From assembly GCF_019915265.1 (NCBI RefSeq), contig NZ_CP082780.1, forward strand, positions 248,001 to 312,000: DNA of 64,000 bases, given 5' to 3'. The translations under genes and the position numbers were made by a program. Under the pieces are notes generated by a model that saw only the letters and a program-made list of their open reading frames with translations, was not told the origin of the DNA and did no database searches. This DNA comes from Bacillus aquiflavi. Its GTDB lineage: Bacteria; Bacillota; Bacilli; Bacillales; Cytobacillaceae. Every line of letters begins with the position of its first letter. The stretch's first letter is position 1. Below are positions 7,120 to 16,148 of this stretch, piece after piece.

Positions 7120-8355
7120 TTATCTAACACGAGGGAATCCAAATCCTGACGCATGGTCATCTCCAGTCGTCGCTCCATAACCGCCTTTAATATCGTATTG
7201 TTTTGCTTTGTTTTGAAGTTCTGTCCGAAGACGAGTATTAGACCAAGTTGGATTAGAAGCCCAAATTTTTGCCGCTAAGCCAGAAACGTGCGGTGTTGCC
7301 ATCGAGGTTCCGCTAATTGTGTTATATCCTCCGTTAGACCAAGTTGATTCAATTGCCGCCCCAGGTGCTGATACTTCAACATCTCTATCTTGAATAATAT
7401 AGTCACCGGCCGTTGCTTGATTTCCACGTGAAGAGAAGTTTGCGACGCGATAAGTTCCATTTTCTTGTCTATTTTCAAGAGCTGCTACAGCAATTGCTTT
7501 ACTGTATGCGCCAGGGTAGTCAATTGTATTGTTACCTGGTCCGCTATTTCCAGCTGCTGCAACGACTAACGCACCTTTATTGTACGCATAATCTACTGCA
7601 TTTCTAATAAGCGTGCTGTCGCTTGAACTTCCTAAAGACATAGAGATGATGACTTTTGTGTTAGTGCGGACACCTTCGTCTGCCGCATGTCTGATTGCTG
7701 CCGCAATATCATCTAAATAGCCTGAACCGCTGTCTGATAATACTTTATAAGCCCATAACTTTGATTGTGGTGCCACACCATAGATTCCTGTTCCTGTCCA
7801 CCCGCCGTTAGCAAGTACAGTACCGGCTACATGGGTTCCATGACCATTTCTATCAGCACATGATGATCTAATAGTATTATAGGTAAAGTCTTTACATTGT
7901 TCCGCATTAGCTGATAAGTCAGAGTGATTAATATTTACTCCTGTATCTAGTACAGCTACTCTGATCCCGCTTCCTCCTGAAGTACTTCTAATATATGGAT
8001 CGTTGTAAATTGCCTCAATTCCCCAAGGTGTTTGATCTGATGGCGAAGCACTTGCTTTAGCTTGCGGCTTTGCACTCACTTTAGCTTCCGGAACGAGTTC
8101 CATTTTAATATTCTTGTTTTTTTGTAAAGCTTGATATTGCTTTTCGTTTACAGTTGTTGTAAATCCGTCCTCTTTAAAATCCCAACGAACGTCATTTTCA
8201 CTTTGTAATTGAGCTTTTTTTGCCGATGGCCCTTGAATCCATACCCGATACGTTTTCTTTGCATCCACTGCTTGTCCAAAAGCTTCAGTAGAAAACATTG
8301 ATAGACTTAAACCTAAACTTAATAGTGCGGCACCAAGCCATTTTCCTTTCTTCAC
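7120..8355 (-). CDS. Secreted subtilisin-family serine protease (sfericase/S41-like)
   Basis: 411 residues from a GTG behind AGAGGTGATG. Residues 1-29 are a Sec signal peptide, followed by an inhibitory propeptide to about residue 105. The catalytic domain begins near QTPWGIEAIYN; the triad is Asp137 (VAVLDTGVN), His172 (NGHGTHVAG) and Ser351 (GTSMATPH), with Asn270 (AAAGNSGP) for the oxyanion hole. Two cysteines (EQCKDF and SSCADR) probably form the disulphide typical of the sfericase and psychrophile S39/S41 subtilisins, which share the WAYKVLSDSGSGY and DDFASGFGF-like end blocks. It should degrade extracellular protein for nutrition. A single gene with its own terminator. Confidence 0.92.
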   Translation of the reverse strand: MKKGKWLGAALLSLGLSLSMFSTEAFGQAVDAKKTYRVWIQGPSAKKAQLQSENDVRWDFKEDGFTTTVNEKQYQALQKNKNIKMELVPEAKVSAKPQAKASASPSDQTPWGIEAIYNDPYIRSTSGGSGIRVAVLDTGVNINHSDLSANAEQCKDFTYNTIRSSCADRNGHGTHVAGTVLANGGWTGTGIYGVAPQSKLWAYKVLSDSGSGYLDDIAAAIRHAADEGVRTNTKVIISMSLGSSSDSTLIRNAVDYAYNKGALVVAAAGNSGPGNNTIDYPGAYSKAIAVAALENRQENGTYRVANFSSRGNQATAGDYIIQDRDVEVSAPGAAIESTWSNGGYNTISGTSMATPHVSGLAAKIWASNPTWSNTRLRTELQNKAKQYDIKGGYGATTGDDHASGFGFPRVR

Positions 8356-9301
8356 TCCACATCACCTCTTATTATTTTTTTGAAAGAAAGTGGAAATCAC
8401 CTACAAATATAAGTATATTCTAAATGTTCTGATATTAACAATATGTAAATCTTATTATTTTACTCTAAAGGATATTAGTCTAACTTATCATAAAAAAAAA
8501 AAAATGAAGTAAGTTTTAACTAGAATATACGTAATATATGGTATTGTTTCAGAAAAAGGATATTTTATGTCACTTTTAACACTGAAAGGTTGAGAGAATA
8601 GAAAAGGATAAGAATAAGTAACATTAAAGTAAAATGTTCTATTTAAATGATCGTTTGAACTGATTTGTAAAAAAATAAACTTCACGAAAGAGAGGTTAGG
8701 CTATGTTCTTAAACTATTCCTCTTTTAAATTTTGCTTAAACATGGTGATCATTGGATAAAAACAATAAGGAACTGATTTTTTTATTCCTACACCACAGCA
8801 ATTACTTAGTCAAATCCCTATAATCTATTTAGCATATTTTTAATTCCCCCCATTGAAACCTCTAGATGGTGATCACTAAATTTTGACAGCACCCCTAAAT
8901 TGTTTTTAGATTAACTCAGTCACTGTTCAAAAAATTGTCTTTGTCTGTAGAAAAGGGGTGATTAAATATAAATTCTAGATAATAAGTTTTTTCTATATTT
9001 TATGCTCTATCTTTGCTAGTCTAGTTCCTTCTAAAATGGATCAAGTGATGAACGAACCCCATGCCGCTGGATCTTCTAATTAATAATTCCTTCAACATTA
9101 GAAATATTTTTATTTCTAGTAAAATTACTGTTATTATTTACAAGTGACTTTCCCAATTAAATATAAGGATGAAAGAAGAAAAATATATCTTTTATTTTTA
9201 TGTTAAATTATAAAATGAAGTTTTTATAAAAAAGTGTAGGGGAATATAAAACGACTTTCGTCTATTAGGGTGAAAGCGGTTCTTGAAAGGGGGGGAGAGA
9301 A
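8356..9301. other. Long AT-rich intergenic region, no gene recognised
   Basis: About 950 bases without a convincing frame on either strand. It must hold the protease promoter at its left end and the promoter of the sigma-factor operon at its right end. A stretch close to ATGGTGATCA occurs twice (near 8741 and 8866). Nothing else is recognisable; it may be the remains of a lost gene. Confidence 0.5.
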
Positions 9302-9847
9302 ATCGACGACGAGATTTTAGTCGAAAAAGTAAAAAGCGGCAATCAGCACGCTTTTAGGATTCTCGTAGAAACGTACCGCAATTATGTGTTCCGGACTATT
9401 TTTGCGGTATTACGAGATCAAAAAGAGGCAGAAGATGCGGCTCAAGAAGTGTTCTTGAAAATATACCATTCACTCCCCCAATATGAGAATCAAGGTTTTA
9501 AAACTTGGATAACGAGAATTGCCGTAAATTATGCAATTGATGTGAGACGAAAACGTGCCAGACGACGGGAAGATGTCGTCGGTTCAATTAATGATGACAT
9601 ATTTCCTACTGAAAGGATGAGCATTGAGTCAGAGCTTATTAGAAAAGAGCGGAGAAAGCTTGTTCGTCAAAAATTACACGAGCTTCCGAAAAACTATCGT
9701 GATGTCGTATATGGTTTTTATATAGAAGAAAAAAGTTATCAACAATTGTCGGAGGAACAACATGTTCAAGTGAAAACAATTGAAACGAAGCTGTATCGAG
9801 CACGTCAGTGGATGAAAAAGCATTGGAAGGAGGATGATTTTTCATGA
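9302..9847 (+). CDS. ECF-type RNA polymerase sigma factor (non-standard start)
   Basis: 181 residues if read from the ATC at 9302. Sigma region 2 starts with EILVEKVKSGNQHAFRILV and runs through EDAAQEVFLKIY and FKTWITRIAVNYAIDVRR; region 4 is LPKNYRDVVYGFY plus the helix-turn-helix SYQQLSEEQHVQVKTIETKL. The first ordinary start codon is the GTG at 9386, which would remove half of region 2. Between the upstream stop (9284) and that GTG there is no ATG, GTG or TTG, but a strong AAGGGGGGG lies six to ten bases before ATC. The gene overlaps the anti-sigma gene by ATGA. It should direct RNA polymerase to a small regulon, probably including this operon. Confidence 0.82.
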   Translation: MDDEILVEKVKSGNQHAFRILVETYRNYVFRTIFAVLRDQKEAEDAAQEVFLKIYHSLPQYENQGFKTWITRIAVNYAIDVRRKRARRREDVVGSINDDIFPTERMSIESELIRKERRKLVRQKLHELPKNYRDVVYGFYIEEKSYQQLSEEQHVQVKTIETKLYRARQWMKKHWKEDDFS

Positions 9848-10374
9848 AACATTATTCTAAAGAAGAATGGAAGAAATACTTTTTAAATGATTTGAATGAA
9901 CATGAACGGGATTTATATGAGAGTCATCTTTATACTTGTGACCAATGCATGGATTTGTATGTTCAAATTGTAACTGAACATGAAGAAGCACTCCCGGATT
10001 TACTTCATGAGAAAACATTTACGAATGCTGTGATGGATGAAATCATGAAATCAACGGCAGAACAATACGATCAATTGGAGGATAAACCCCATTCACTTAT
10101 TGCCGAGGATACAACTAAAGATCAATATCAAGTAAGCAAAAAGAAGAAAAAGCGGTATGATCAATCATCTGCTTTTCACTACTTGTTAGCAGCTGGAATG
10201 ACAGTCATTTTAATGGTGTCAGGGGCATTTCATTCGGTTATTGAAATAGCAGAAACTGTTCAAAGCTCTCAATTTCAAAAGGAAAAAACCTCCGTAACGG
10301 AAGATTTAATGGATAAAACTTTTTCATGGATGGATTCAATTGACGAAAAAATGAAGGAGGGAGATAAAAAATGA
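9844..10374 (+). CDS. Membrane anti-sigma factor with zinc-binding motif
   Basis: 176 residues, translationally coupled to the sigma gene (ATGA overlap). The N-terminal part has the pattern HLYTCDQC (His-x3-Cys-x2-Cys) preceded by LNEHERDLYESHL, as in ZAS anti-sigma domains that clamp the sigma factor. A single membrane span lies at about residues 117-139 (LLAAGMTVILMVSGAFHSV), after a lysine-rich patch (KKKKKR) that keeps the N-terminus inside; a ~35-residue tail is outside. The layout fits release of the sigma factor upon an envelope signal. Assignment comes from motif and operon position. Confidence 0.8.
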   Translation: MKHYSKEEWKKYFLNDLNEHERDLYESHLYTCDQCMDLYVQIVTEHEEALPDLLHEKTFTNAVMDEIMKSTAEQYDQLEDKPHSLIAEDTTKDQYQVSKKKKKRYDQSSAFHYLLAAGMTVILMVSGAFHSVIEIAETVQSSQFQKEKTSVTEDLMDKTFSWMDSIDEKMKEGDKK

Positions 10375-11474
10375 AAAATCCGATTATTGCGTTTTTATTA
10401 GCGTTTTTTCCTGGCGGCGGGCTGTTTTATTTAAATAAGCCAATGCGTGGATTATTTTATACATTGACTGTTTTTGGTTTGCCGCTTGGCGGGATTTTAT
10501 TAATATACGTTATTGGAGGATCTTTTTTAGTAGCTTTCCTTGCTATCGTTGCTTTAATCGTATATATCATTAATTTCATTGATACAGGAATAACGGCATC
10601 TAAGTTATTCCAGGAAGAGAAGGCGGATTCTCTATTAGGGGGACAGGAAGCGCAGAAAAGTGAGGAGTCGGAACGCTTTTTTACAATTATATTATCGTTC
10701 ATTCCGGGTTTAGGGCATTTTCAGCTCGGGTTAATGAATCGAGGTGTAACGTTACTGACAGCGTTCATCGGCTTAGGTGTGATGGTATTCTTTATTGCAG
10801 TCCTCACTCATCGAGCAGAATTTTTAGTGTTTTTAGCGATATTACCTGTTATATGGGTGTATGGGTTTTTCGATGCGATCCAACAATTAAACCGTAAGCA
10901 ACAAGGGAAAGAACTAGTCGATCGCACGATTTTAGAAGACTTTGAAGTGAGACGGGAAGAAGGGAAAAAAAGCAAAGCCGTTGCAACTTTCCTTTCTATT
11001 TTCCCTGGAGCAGGTCATTTATATCTTGGGTTGCAGCGCAGAGGAATTCAATTAATGGCTGCATTCCTGTTCTCGATTTATATTTTAGACGTATTGCGAT
11101 TAGGAATATTTTTATTCTTAATCCCAATTTTATGGTTTTATAGTTTTTTCGATGGTTTACAAAAGGCATCAAAATACAAAGACGAGCCACTTGAAGATAC
11201 ACCAATTTTTTCTTATTTCATGAATCATCAAAAATGGGTCGGAGTTGGACTGTTGTTTCTAGGTTTATATTATTTGTTCACTAACATTTTCATCCCAATA
11301 TTTGCGCCAGTTCTATTAGAAGCCCTAAATATTGATTTTCAATATTGGTTTGAGCGGTATTTCCAAACAGCGATCGTTTGTATTTTATTAATTGCTGGTG
11401 GAATCAAGCTGCTTGCAGGCAGTAAAAACAAAGAAGAGGGTGATCATGATGAAAAAAAGACAGATAACTATTAA
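10371..11474 (+). CDS. Multi-span membrane protein with three internal TM2-like repeats
   Basis: 367 residues, start overlapping the anti-sigma stop by four bases, with AAGGAGGGAG upstream. The sequence has three copies of a short motif: FFPGGGLFYLNKPMRGLFY near residue 11, FIPGLGHFQLGLMNRGVTLL near 107, and FPGAGHLYLGLQRRGIQLM near 211, each followed by hydrophobic spans. The pattern (PGxGhxYLGhxxRG) is like the TM2 domain. Two more spans and a charged tail close the protein. Its role in the sigma operon is unknown; it could sense or respond to membrane state. All spans look intact. Confidence 0.7.
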   Translation: MKNPIIAFLLAFFPGGGLFYLNKPMRGLFYTLTVFGLPLGGILLIYVIGGSFLVAFLAIVALIVYIINFIDTGITASKLFQEEKADSLLGGQEAQKSEESERFFTIILSFIPGLGHFQLGLMNRGVTLLTAFIGLGVMVFFIAVLTHRAEFLVFLAILPVIWVYGFFDAIQQLNRKQQGKELVDRTILEDFEVRREEGKKSKAVATFLSIFPGAGHLYLGLQRRGIQLMAAFLFSIYILDVLRLGIFLFLIPILWFYSFFDGLQKASKYKDEPLEDTPIFSYFMNHQKWVGVGLLFLGLYYLFTNIFIPIFAPVLLEALNIDFQYWFERYFQTAIVCILLIAGGIKLLAGSKNKEEGDHDEKKTDNY

Positions 11475-11525
11475 TAATAATATGATTACTAGTTGTCATC
11501 TGATCGTTATTGGAGGGCGTTTAAA

Positions 11526-12467
11526 ATGAGAACATGGCGTGTTGGTACATTTTCTATGGGCCTTTCACTTATTATGCTAGGGGTCATGTTGTTTATTTCA
11601 CAATGGTTTGGCTTTAAACTTCTCCATGTGATGGTTTCGTGGTGGCCGCTTATTCTCGTTGTTCTCGGCGTTGAAATTCTACTGTATCTATTAAAAGCAA
11701 AAGAAGAAAACCCTTTTTTAAAATATGATTTCCTTAGTATTATTTTTGTCGGCGTGTTAGGAACGGTTGGAATTGGGTTTGCACTTTTAAGCTCTACTGG
11801 GCTGATTGACAAGGCTGAGGCGGCTTTGGAAAGAGAATACAAAACATTTGATCTTCCTGTACTAGACCAATCTTTAAATGAAACGATTTCTCGTGTCGTC
11901 GTAAATACGAACAATCATCCGATTACGATCGAAGGAACGTCAGGGAAAGAAATATCAATGTTCGGAACGTATGAAGCTTATACGGGAAGTAAAGAAGCGT
12001 TAGTGAAACGGTCAGAAGATTATGTTTCAGTGCAGCAAAAGGGAGATACTCTTTATGTGAATGTAAAAGGGCTCCCAACAGATCACGGTATTTTTAGTTA
12101 TCACAGTTCATTGTCGGGAACGCTGCTTGTCCCAAATGATATCAAGCTTGAAGTAAATAGTGAATTTAATCAAGTGACGATTAAACCACGTCTGCTTGTA
12201 AGTGAATGGAGCGTTGCTCAAGCTTCACATGTCTCTGTTCAATTACAAGAAAAGAGCAATGTCCTTTTATCAGCAGTTGACGTTCAACATATGGAAGGAG
12301 ATTTGAATAAGTGGCAATTAGGTGAAAATGAAAATGCGGAAGCTGATCAACCTGAAGCTGAGGAAGTGACAAATGGAAGGAAAAACGGGACATATACAGT
12401 TGGTGAAGGAACGAGCAGCCTGCAAATTATTCATTCGGATAACGTGAGTGTCACAATGGTAAAATAA
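11526..12467 (+). CDS. LiaF/DUF5668-like membrane protein with a beta-rich C-terminal domain
   Basis: 313 residues from the ATG at 11526, seven bases after GGAGGG. The N-terminal ~90 residues have three or four hydrophobic segments (GLSLIMLGVMLFIS, WWPLILVVLGVEILLYLL, FVGVLGTVGIGFALL), as in LiaI/LiaF-type transmembrane domains. The remaining ~220 residues are polar and beta-rich (VVVNTNNHPITIEGTSG, DTLYVNVKG), like the DUF4097/LiaF adhesin-like C-terminus. An acidic Glu/Asn-rich linker (ENENAEADQPEAEE) lies near the end. Proteins of this type sit in envelope-stress operons, which fits the sigma and anti-sigma genes upstream. Confidence 0.7.
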   Translation: MRTWRVGTFSMGLSLIMLGVMLFISQWFGFKLLHVMVSWWPLILVVLGVEILLYLLKAKEENPFLKYDFLSIIFVGVLGTVGIGFALLSSTGLIDKAEAALEREYKTFDLPVLDQSLNETISRVVVNTNNHPITIEGTSGKEISMFGTYEAYTGSKEALVKRSEDYVSVQQKGDTLYVNVKGLPTDHGIFSYHSSLSGTLLVPNDIKLEVNSEFNQVTIKPRLLVSEWSVAQASHVSVQLQEKSNVLLSAVDVQHMEGDLNKWQLGENENAEADQPEAEEVTNGRKNGTYTVGEGTSSLQIIHSDNVSVTMVK

Positions 12468-12471
12468 CTTT

Positions 12472-12508
12472 GATAAACAAAAGGTGTCCAATAAGCCTTT
12501 TGTTTATC
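12472..12508 (+). terminator. Strong hairpin ending the sigma-factor operon
   Basis: GATAAACAAAAGG and CCTTTTGTTTATC form a perfect 13-pair stem with an 11-base loop right after the stop codon. There is no long T-run, but the right arm is itself T-rich. Confidence 0.7.
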
Positions 12509-12779
12509 ATTCTTATGTTGAGGATCACTACTGATGCTTGCGCTTTGTAAACTTACAATTTCGCTTTCGTCTCTGTACTATGTGCTTTGCCTGACTAGCG
12601 TTTTCAACTAGTATAAGTGCTATCCTTCTTGCCTTAAGCTCTATCCTTTACAATCGTAAAGGATTTTTCCTTTTTTTTGAATCATTCTCTTAAAATTGCG
12701 AGTCTCTTTTATTTAGGTTATCATGTTAAATGGTGGGATTTTTTATCTGTGAATCAATTTAATAATAGGATGATGATAG

Positions 12780-13697
12780 ATGAAACGAGCTAGAATAATT
12801 TATAACCCAACATCAGGCCGAGAAGTGTTTAAAAAACATCTCGCTGAAGTATTAAAAAAACTTGAACAAGCAGGTTATGAAACATCATGCCATGCGACAA
12901 CTGGTGCCGGAGATGCGACAAAAGCGGCTATCCAAGCGGTTGAACGCCGTTTTGATATCGTTATTTCTGCTGGAGGGGACGGGACAATTAATGAAGTCGT
13001 AAATGGAATTGCAGGACAAGAATATCGTCCAAAGCTTGGTGTCATTCCAGTTGGAACGACAAACGATTTTGCCCGTGCTTTGCAAATACCCCGTGATATT
13101 GAAGCAGCAACAGATATTATTGCAAACGGGGATACGATTCCAGTTGATATCGGTCGGATGAATGAACGTTATTTCATTAATATTGCCGGTGGCGGCCGCT
13201 TGACTGAATTAACGTATGAAGTGCCGATTAAGTTAAAAACAATGTTGGGTCAATTGGCTTATTATTTGAAAGGGATTGAAATGCTCCCGTCTATTCGAGC
13301 AACAGAAGTAAGTATTGAATATGATGGAAAGCTTTTTGAAGGAGAAGTCATGCTATTTCTCGTCGGCTTAACTAATTCTGTCGGCGGATTTGAAAAGCTT
13401 GCTCCAGATGCGTCGCTCAATGATGGGATGTTCACACTATTAATTTTGAAAAAGACAAATCTTGCAGAATTTATTCGCATCGCGAGTCTTGCAATACGAG
13501 GAGAGCACATTAATGATTCACACGTTATTTATACGAAAGCAAATCGAATCAAAGTACATTCAAAACACAAAGTCCAATTGAATCTTGATGGTGAATTTGG
13601 CGGTCTTTTGCCAGCCGAATTTGAAAACCTTTATCGTCATGTAGAAGTATTTGCTCCAATTGATAAAATCCGCCCCGAAGACAGACCTGATTATTGA
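12780..13697 (+). CDS. dagK: Diacylglycerol kinase (DgkB/DagK)
   Basis: 305 residues of a soluble lipid kinase that phosphorylates diacylglycerol left over from lipoteichoic acid synthesis, returning it to phosphatidate. The nucleotide-binding motif SAGGDGTINEV lies at residues 63-73, followed by GVIPVGTTNDFARAL and the C-terminal block LNLDGEFGG typical of the DAGK_cat/YegS-like fold. Length matches the family. In Bacillus this gene lies directly upstream of rlmCD, as here. The ribosome binding site (GGATGATG) is modest. A clear terminator follows. Confidence 0.93.
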   Translation: MKRARIIYNPTSGREVFKKHLAEVLKKLEQAGYETSCHATTGAGDATKAAIQAVERRFDIVISAGGDGTINEVVNGIAGQEYRPKLGVIPVGTTNDFARALQIPRDIEAATDIIANGDTIPVDIGRMNERYFINIAGGGRLTELTYEVPIKLKTMLGQLAYYLKGIEMLPSIRATEVSIEYDGKLFEGEVMLFLVGLTNSVGGFEKLAPDASLNDGMFTLLILKKTNLAEFIRIASLAIRGEHINDSHVIYTKANRIKVHSKHKVQLNLDGEFGGLLPAEFENLYRHVEVFAPIDKIRPEDRPDY

Positions 13698-13706
13698 GGA
13701 ATATCG

Positions 13707-13750
13707 AAAAAACTGATTCCAATCGTGCTACAATAGAGGATCAGTTTTTT
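13707..13750 (+). terminator. Terminator after dagK
   Basis: AAAAAACTGAT-CC and GG-ATCAGTTTTTT form a stem whose right arm ends in a run of six T. Confidence 0.8.
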
Positions 13751-13849
13751 ATTTTCATTAGGTTTGCATAAATGAGCATACATCGCAATCATCATTTCAT
13801 TATGATACAATCATTTTGATAAAATGAGCGAAAGTAAAGGAAGACAAAC

Positions 13850-15220
13850 ATGAGCCGAACATTACCAGTTGAAAAAAATCAATATGTCGATGCCGTTTTT
13901 GAAGATTTAACACACGATGGCGCGGGAGTTGCCAAAATTGACGGCTACCCAATATTTGTCCCAAGTGGATTGCCGGGAGAAAGAGCAAAAGTGAAAGTGA
14001 TCAAAGTAAATAAAGGATATGCCATCGGCAGACTAATCGAAATATATGAACAAAGTCCAGCCAGAGTCGAAGCGGCTTGTCCTATTTATAAACAATGCGG
14101 CGGCTGTCAGCTTCAGCATTTACAATACGGAGAGCAGTTGAAATGGAAAGAAAAGCATGTCCGAGACGTAATCGAGCGCATCGGTAAGTTAAAAGACGTA
14201 AAAATCCATCCAACGCTCGGCATGTCAGATCCGTGGCGTTACCGAAACAAAGCACAAGTTCCAATTGGAGAAAGGGAAGGCGGACTAATCGCTGGCTTTT
14301 ACCAAAAGCGCAGCCATGAAATCATTGAAATGGACGAGTGCTTCATTCAACAGCAAAAAAATGACAACACTGTGCAAACAGTGAAACAAATTTGTCAACG
14401 TTACGGTATTTCAGCTTACGATGAAGACAAGAATAAAGGTATTTTACGTCATATTATTGTACGCCACGGTTTCAAAACTGGAGAAGTGATGATTGTTTTC
14501 ATCACTCGAACTGAGAACCTTCCCTATAAGAAAGAACTAATCAACGACATCATCACAAGGATCTACGGTGTAAAATCGATCATTCAAAATATAAATGGAA
14601 AAAGGACGAACGTAATTTTAGGCAAGGAAACAAAGGTATTATGGGGGCGGGAAGTTATCTACGACTACATCGGAAACGTAAAATTCGTCATCTCCGCCCG
14701 TTCTTTTTACCAAGTGAACCCTGAACAAACAAAGGTGCTTTACGAAAAAGCATTGCAATACGCCCAGTTGTCAGGAGAGGAAACCGTCATTGACGCTTAC
14801 TGCGGAATTGGCACAATTTCCTTATTTTTAGCCGAAAAAGCAAAGAAAGTGTACGGAGTAGAAATCGTCCCCGAAGCAATCGAAGACGCCAACCGAAATG
14901 CAAAATTAAATCAAATAACGAACGTCGAATTTGCAGTTGGAGCGGCAGAAACTGTCATCCCGAAATGGTACAAACAAGGAGTCCAAGCAGATGTACTCGT
15001 CGTCGATCCACCGCGAAAAGGCTGTGACGAAGCATTACTCGAAACGATTGTTAACATGAAACCGAAGCGCGTCGTCTACGTATCCTGTAACCCAGCCACC
15101 TTAGCAAGAGACTTGCGCATTTTAGAAGATGGCGGATATAAAACAAGTGAAATTCAACCGGTTGATATGTTCCCGCAGACGGGGCATGTGGAGTGCGTGG
15201 CGTTGATAGAGTTGAAATAG
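13850..15220 (+). CDS. rlmCD: 23S rRNA (uracil-C5)-methyltransferase RlmCD
   Basis: 456 residues. An N-terminal TRAM domain (about 8-65) is followed by four cysteines for the iron-sulphur cluster (Cys77, Cys83, Cys86 in the CGGCQ block, and Cys164 in MDECF). The methyltransferase domain has the SAM motif [16 protein letters not shown], the [13 protein letters not shown] block, and the catalytic cysteine in [11 protein letters not shown]. It methylates uridines of 23S rRNA; in Bacillus one enzyme does both U747 and U1939. GGAAG lies upstream of the ATG. The gene is followed by a terminator and then by the restriction-modification locus, so this junction is an insertion spot of accessory DNA. 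Confidence 0.93.
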   Translation: MSRTLPVEKNQYVDAVFEDLTHDGAGVAKIDGYPIFVPSGLPGERAKVKVIKVNKGYAIGRLIEIYEQSPARVEAACPIYKQCGGCQLQHLQYGEQLKWKEKHVRDVIERIGKLKDVKIHPTLGMSDPWRYRNKAQVPIGEREGGLIAGFYQKRSHEIIEMDECFIQQQKNDNTVQTVKQICQRYGISAYDEDKNKGILRHIIVRHGFKTGEVMIVFITRTENLPYKKELINDIITRIYGVKSIIQNINGKRTNVILGKETKVLWGREVIYDYIGNVKFVISARSFYQVNPEQTKVLYEKALQYAQLSGEETVIDAYCGIGTISLFLAEKAKKVYGVEIVPEAIEDANRNAKLNQITNVEFAVGAAETVIPKWYKQGVQADVLVVDPPRKGCDEALLETIVNMKPKRVVYVSCNPATLARDLRILEDGGYKTSEIQPVDMFPQTGHVECVALIELK

Positions 15221-15272
15221 CTTGGTGGCAATGGTTTAATGATTTTAGATTAAAATTGAAGTGTGTTTTATG

Positions 15273-15302
15273 TTCCCCCAGACTAATGTTTGGGGGATTT
15301 TT
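15273..15302 (+). terminator. Terminator after rlmCD
   Basis: CCCCCA (15275-15280) pairs with TGGGGG (15291-15296) and is followed by a short T-run. Confidence 0.75.
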
Positions 15303-15565
15303 GCGACCCCCGGGGGTCTACTTTTACGCAGAAAGAGTGGTGGGGTTTTACAGAGCTGGTTTTGCTATATGGGTGAAGAAGAATATTTTTCCGGAAGAAT
15401 GAATTAAAAACATGGCTTGCAGAATAGTTTCTGTTGGTTTTTTTAATCGGGAACAGGAAATATAAAAATATTTCATTTTATCGTTTGATAAAACAAGTTT
15501 GAGGTGATTTAATATGTAATATAGATATATTTCAAAAAAGAGGCTGTAAATTGGAGGTGATTTAT

Positions 15566-16144
15566 TTGGAGAAAAGAGCATTAAAAGAGTTAGTAACTTT
15601 CGTTCCAGGTATAAATCCCACGAGGGCGCAAAGACAGTTTGGAAATGAAATAATAAATTATTATGACCAGGCGTCTTTTGAAGCTGATTATAATCATGAA
15701 GAAATAGTAGCTGAAGACGGGGTGAAATCTTTATCCCTAAATACCCCATCGCTAAATGAATGTGATGTTGTTATCAGCAACTCCTTACAACTTGCAACAA
15801 TGGTCGGAAAAGATAATGTTGGTAAAGTGTTGTCTCTCAACTTCACGAAAATAGAGTTTGATAGCGAAGAACTGGATAAGAGATATTTTCTTTTTTTGTT
15901 TAATGCTTACAAAGAGGTGAGACGACAAAAAGAAAGGGAGTTACAGGGGGTTGGCCCTGTTTTAAGAATTCCACTTCGTTCACTCGGAGAAATTACCGTC
16001 CCTGTTATCCCTCTTGAGGAACAGAAGAAAATAGGTGCTATTTACTCAGAAACATTGAAGCTGCAGAGCAAGTTAAAGCAATACGCAGACTTGATAGGGC
16101 AATTAACAAGCTCAATTATAGAAGAAACATTAAAGGGGGAATGA
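15566..16144 (+). CDS. Short HsdS-like (restriction specificity) protein
   Basis: 192 residues from a TTG with a strong GGAGGTG six bases upstream. The second half (RIPLRSLGEITVPVIPLEEQ, then a long helix KIGAIYSETLKLQSKLKQY) has the form of one target-recognition domain followed by a conserved helix of a type I specificity subunit, so it is about half an HsdS. Five bases separate it from hsdR. It may be a half-subunit that pairs with another half, or a remnant of a former specificity gene; the smooth frame and good ribosome binding site favour a functional gene. The first 60 residues are not recognisable as a known domain. Confidence 0.6.
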   Translation: MEKRALKELVTFVPGINPTRAQRQFGNEIINYYDQASFEADYNHEEIVAEDGVKSLSLNTPSLNECDVVISNSLQLATMVGKDNVGKVLSLNFTKIEFDSEELDKRYFLFLFNAYKEVRRQKERELQGVGPVLRIPLRSLGEITVPVIPLEEQKKIGAIYSETLKLQSKLKQYADLIGQLTSSIIEETLKGE

Positions 16145-16148
16145 TCAA

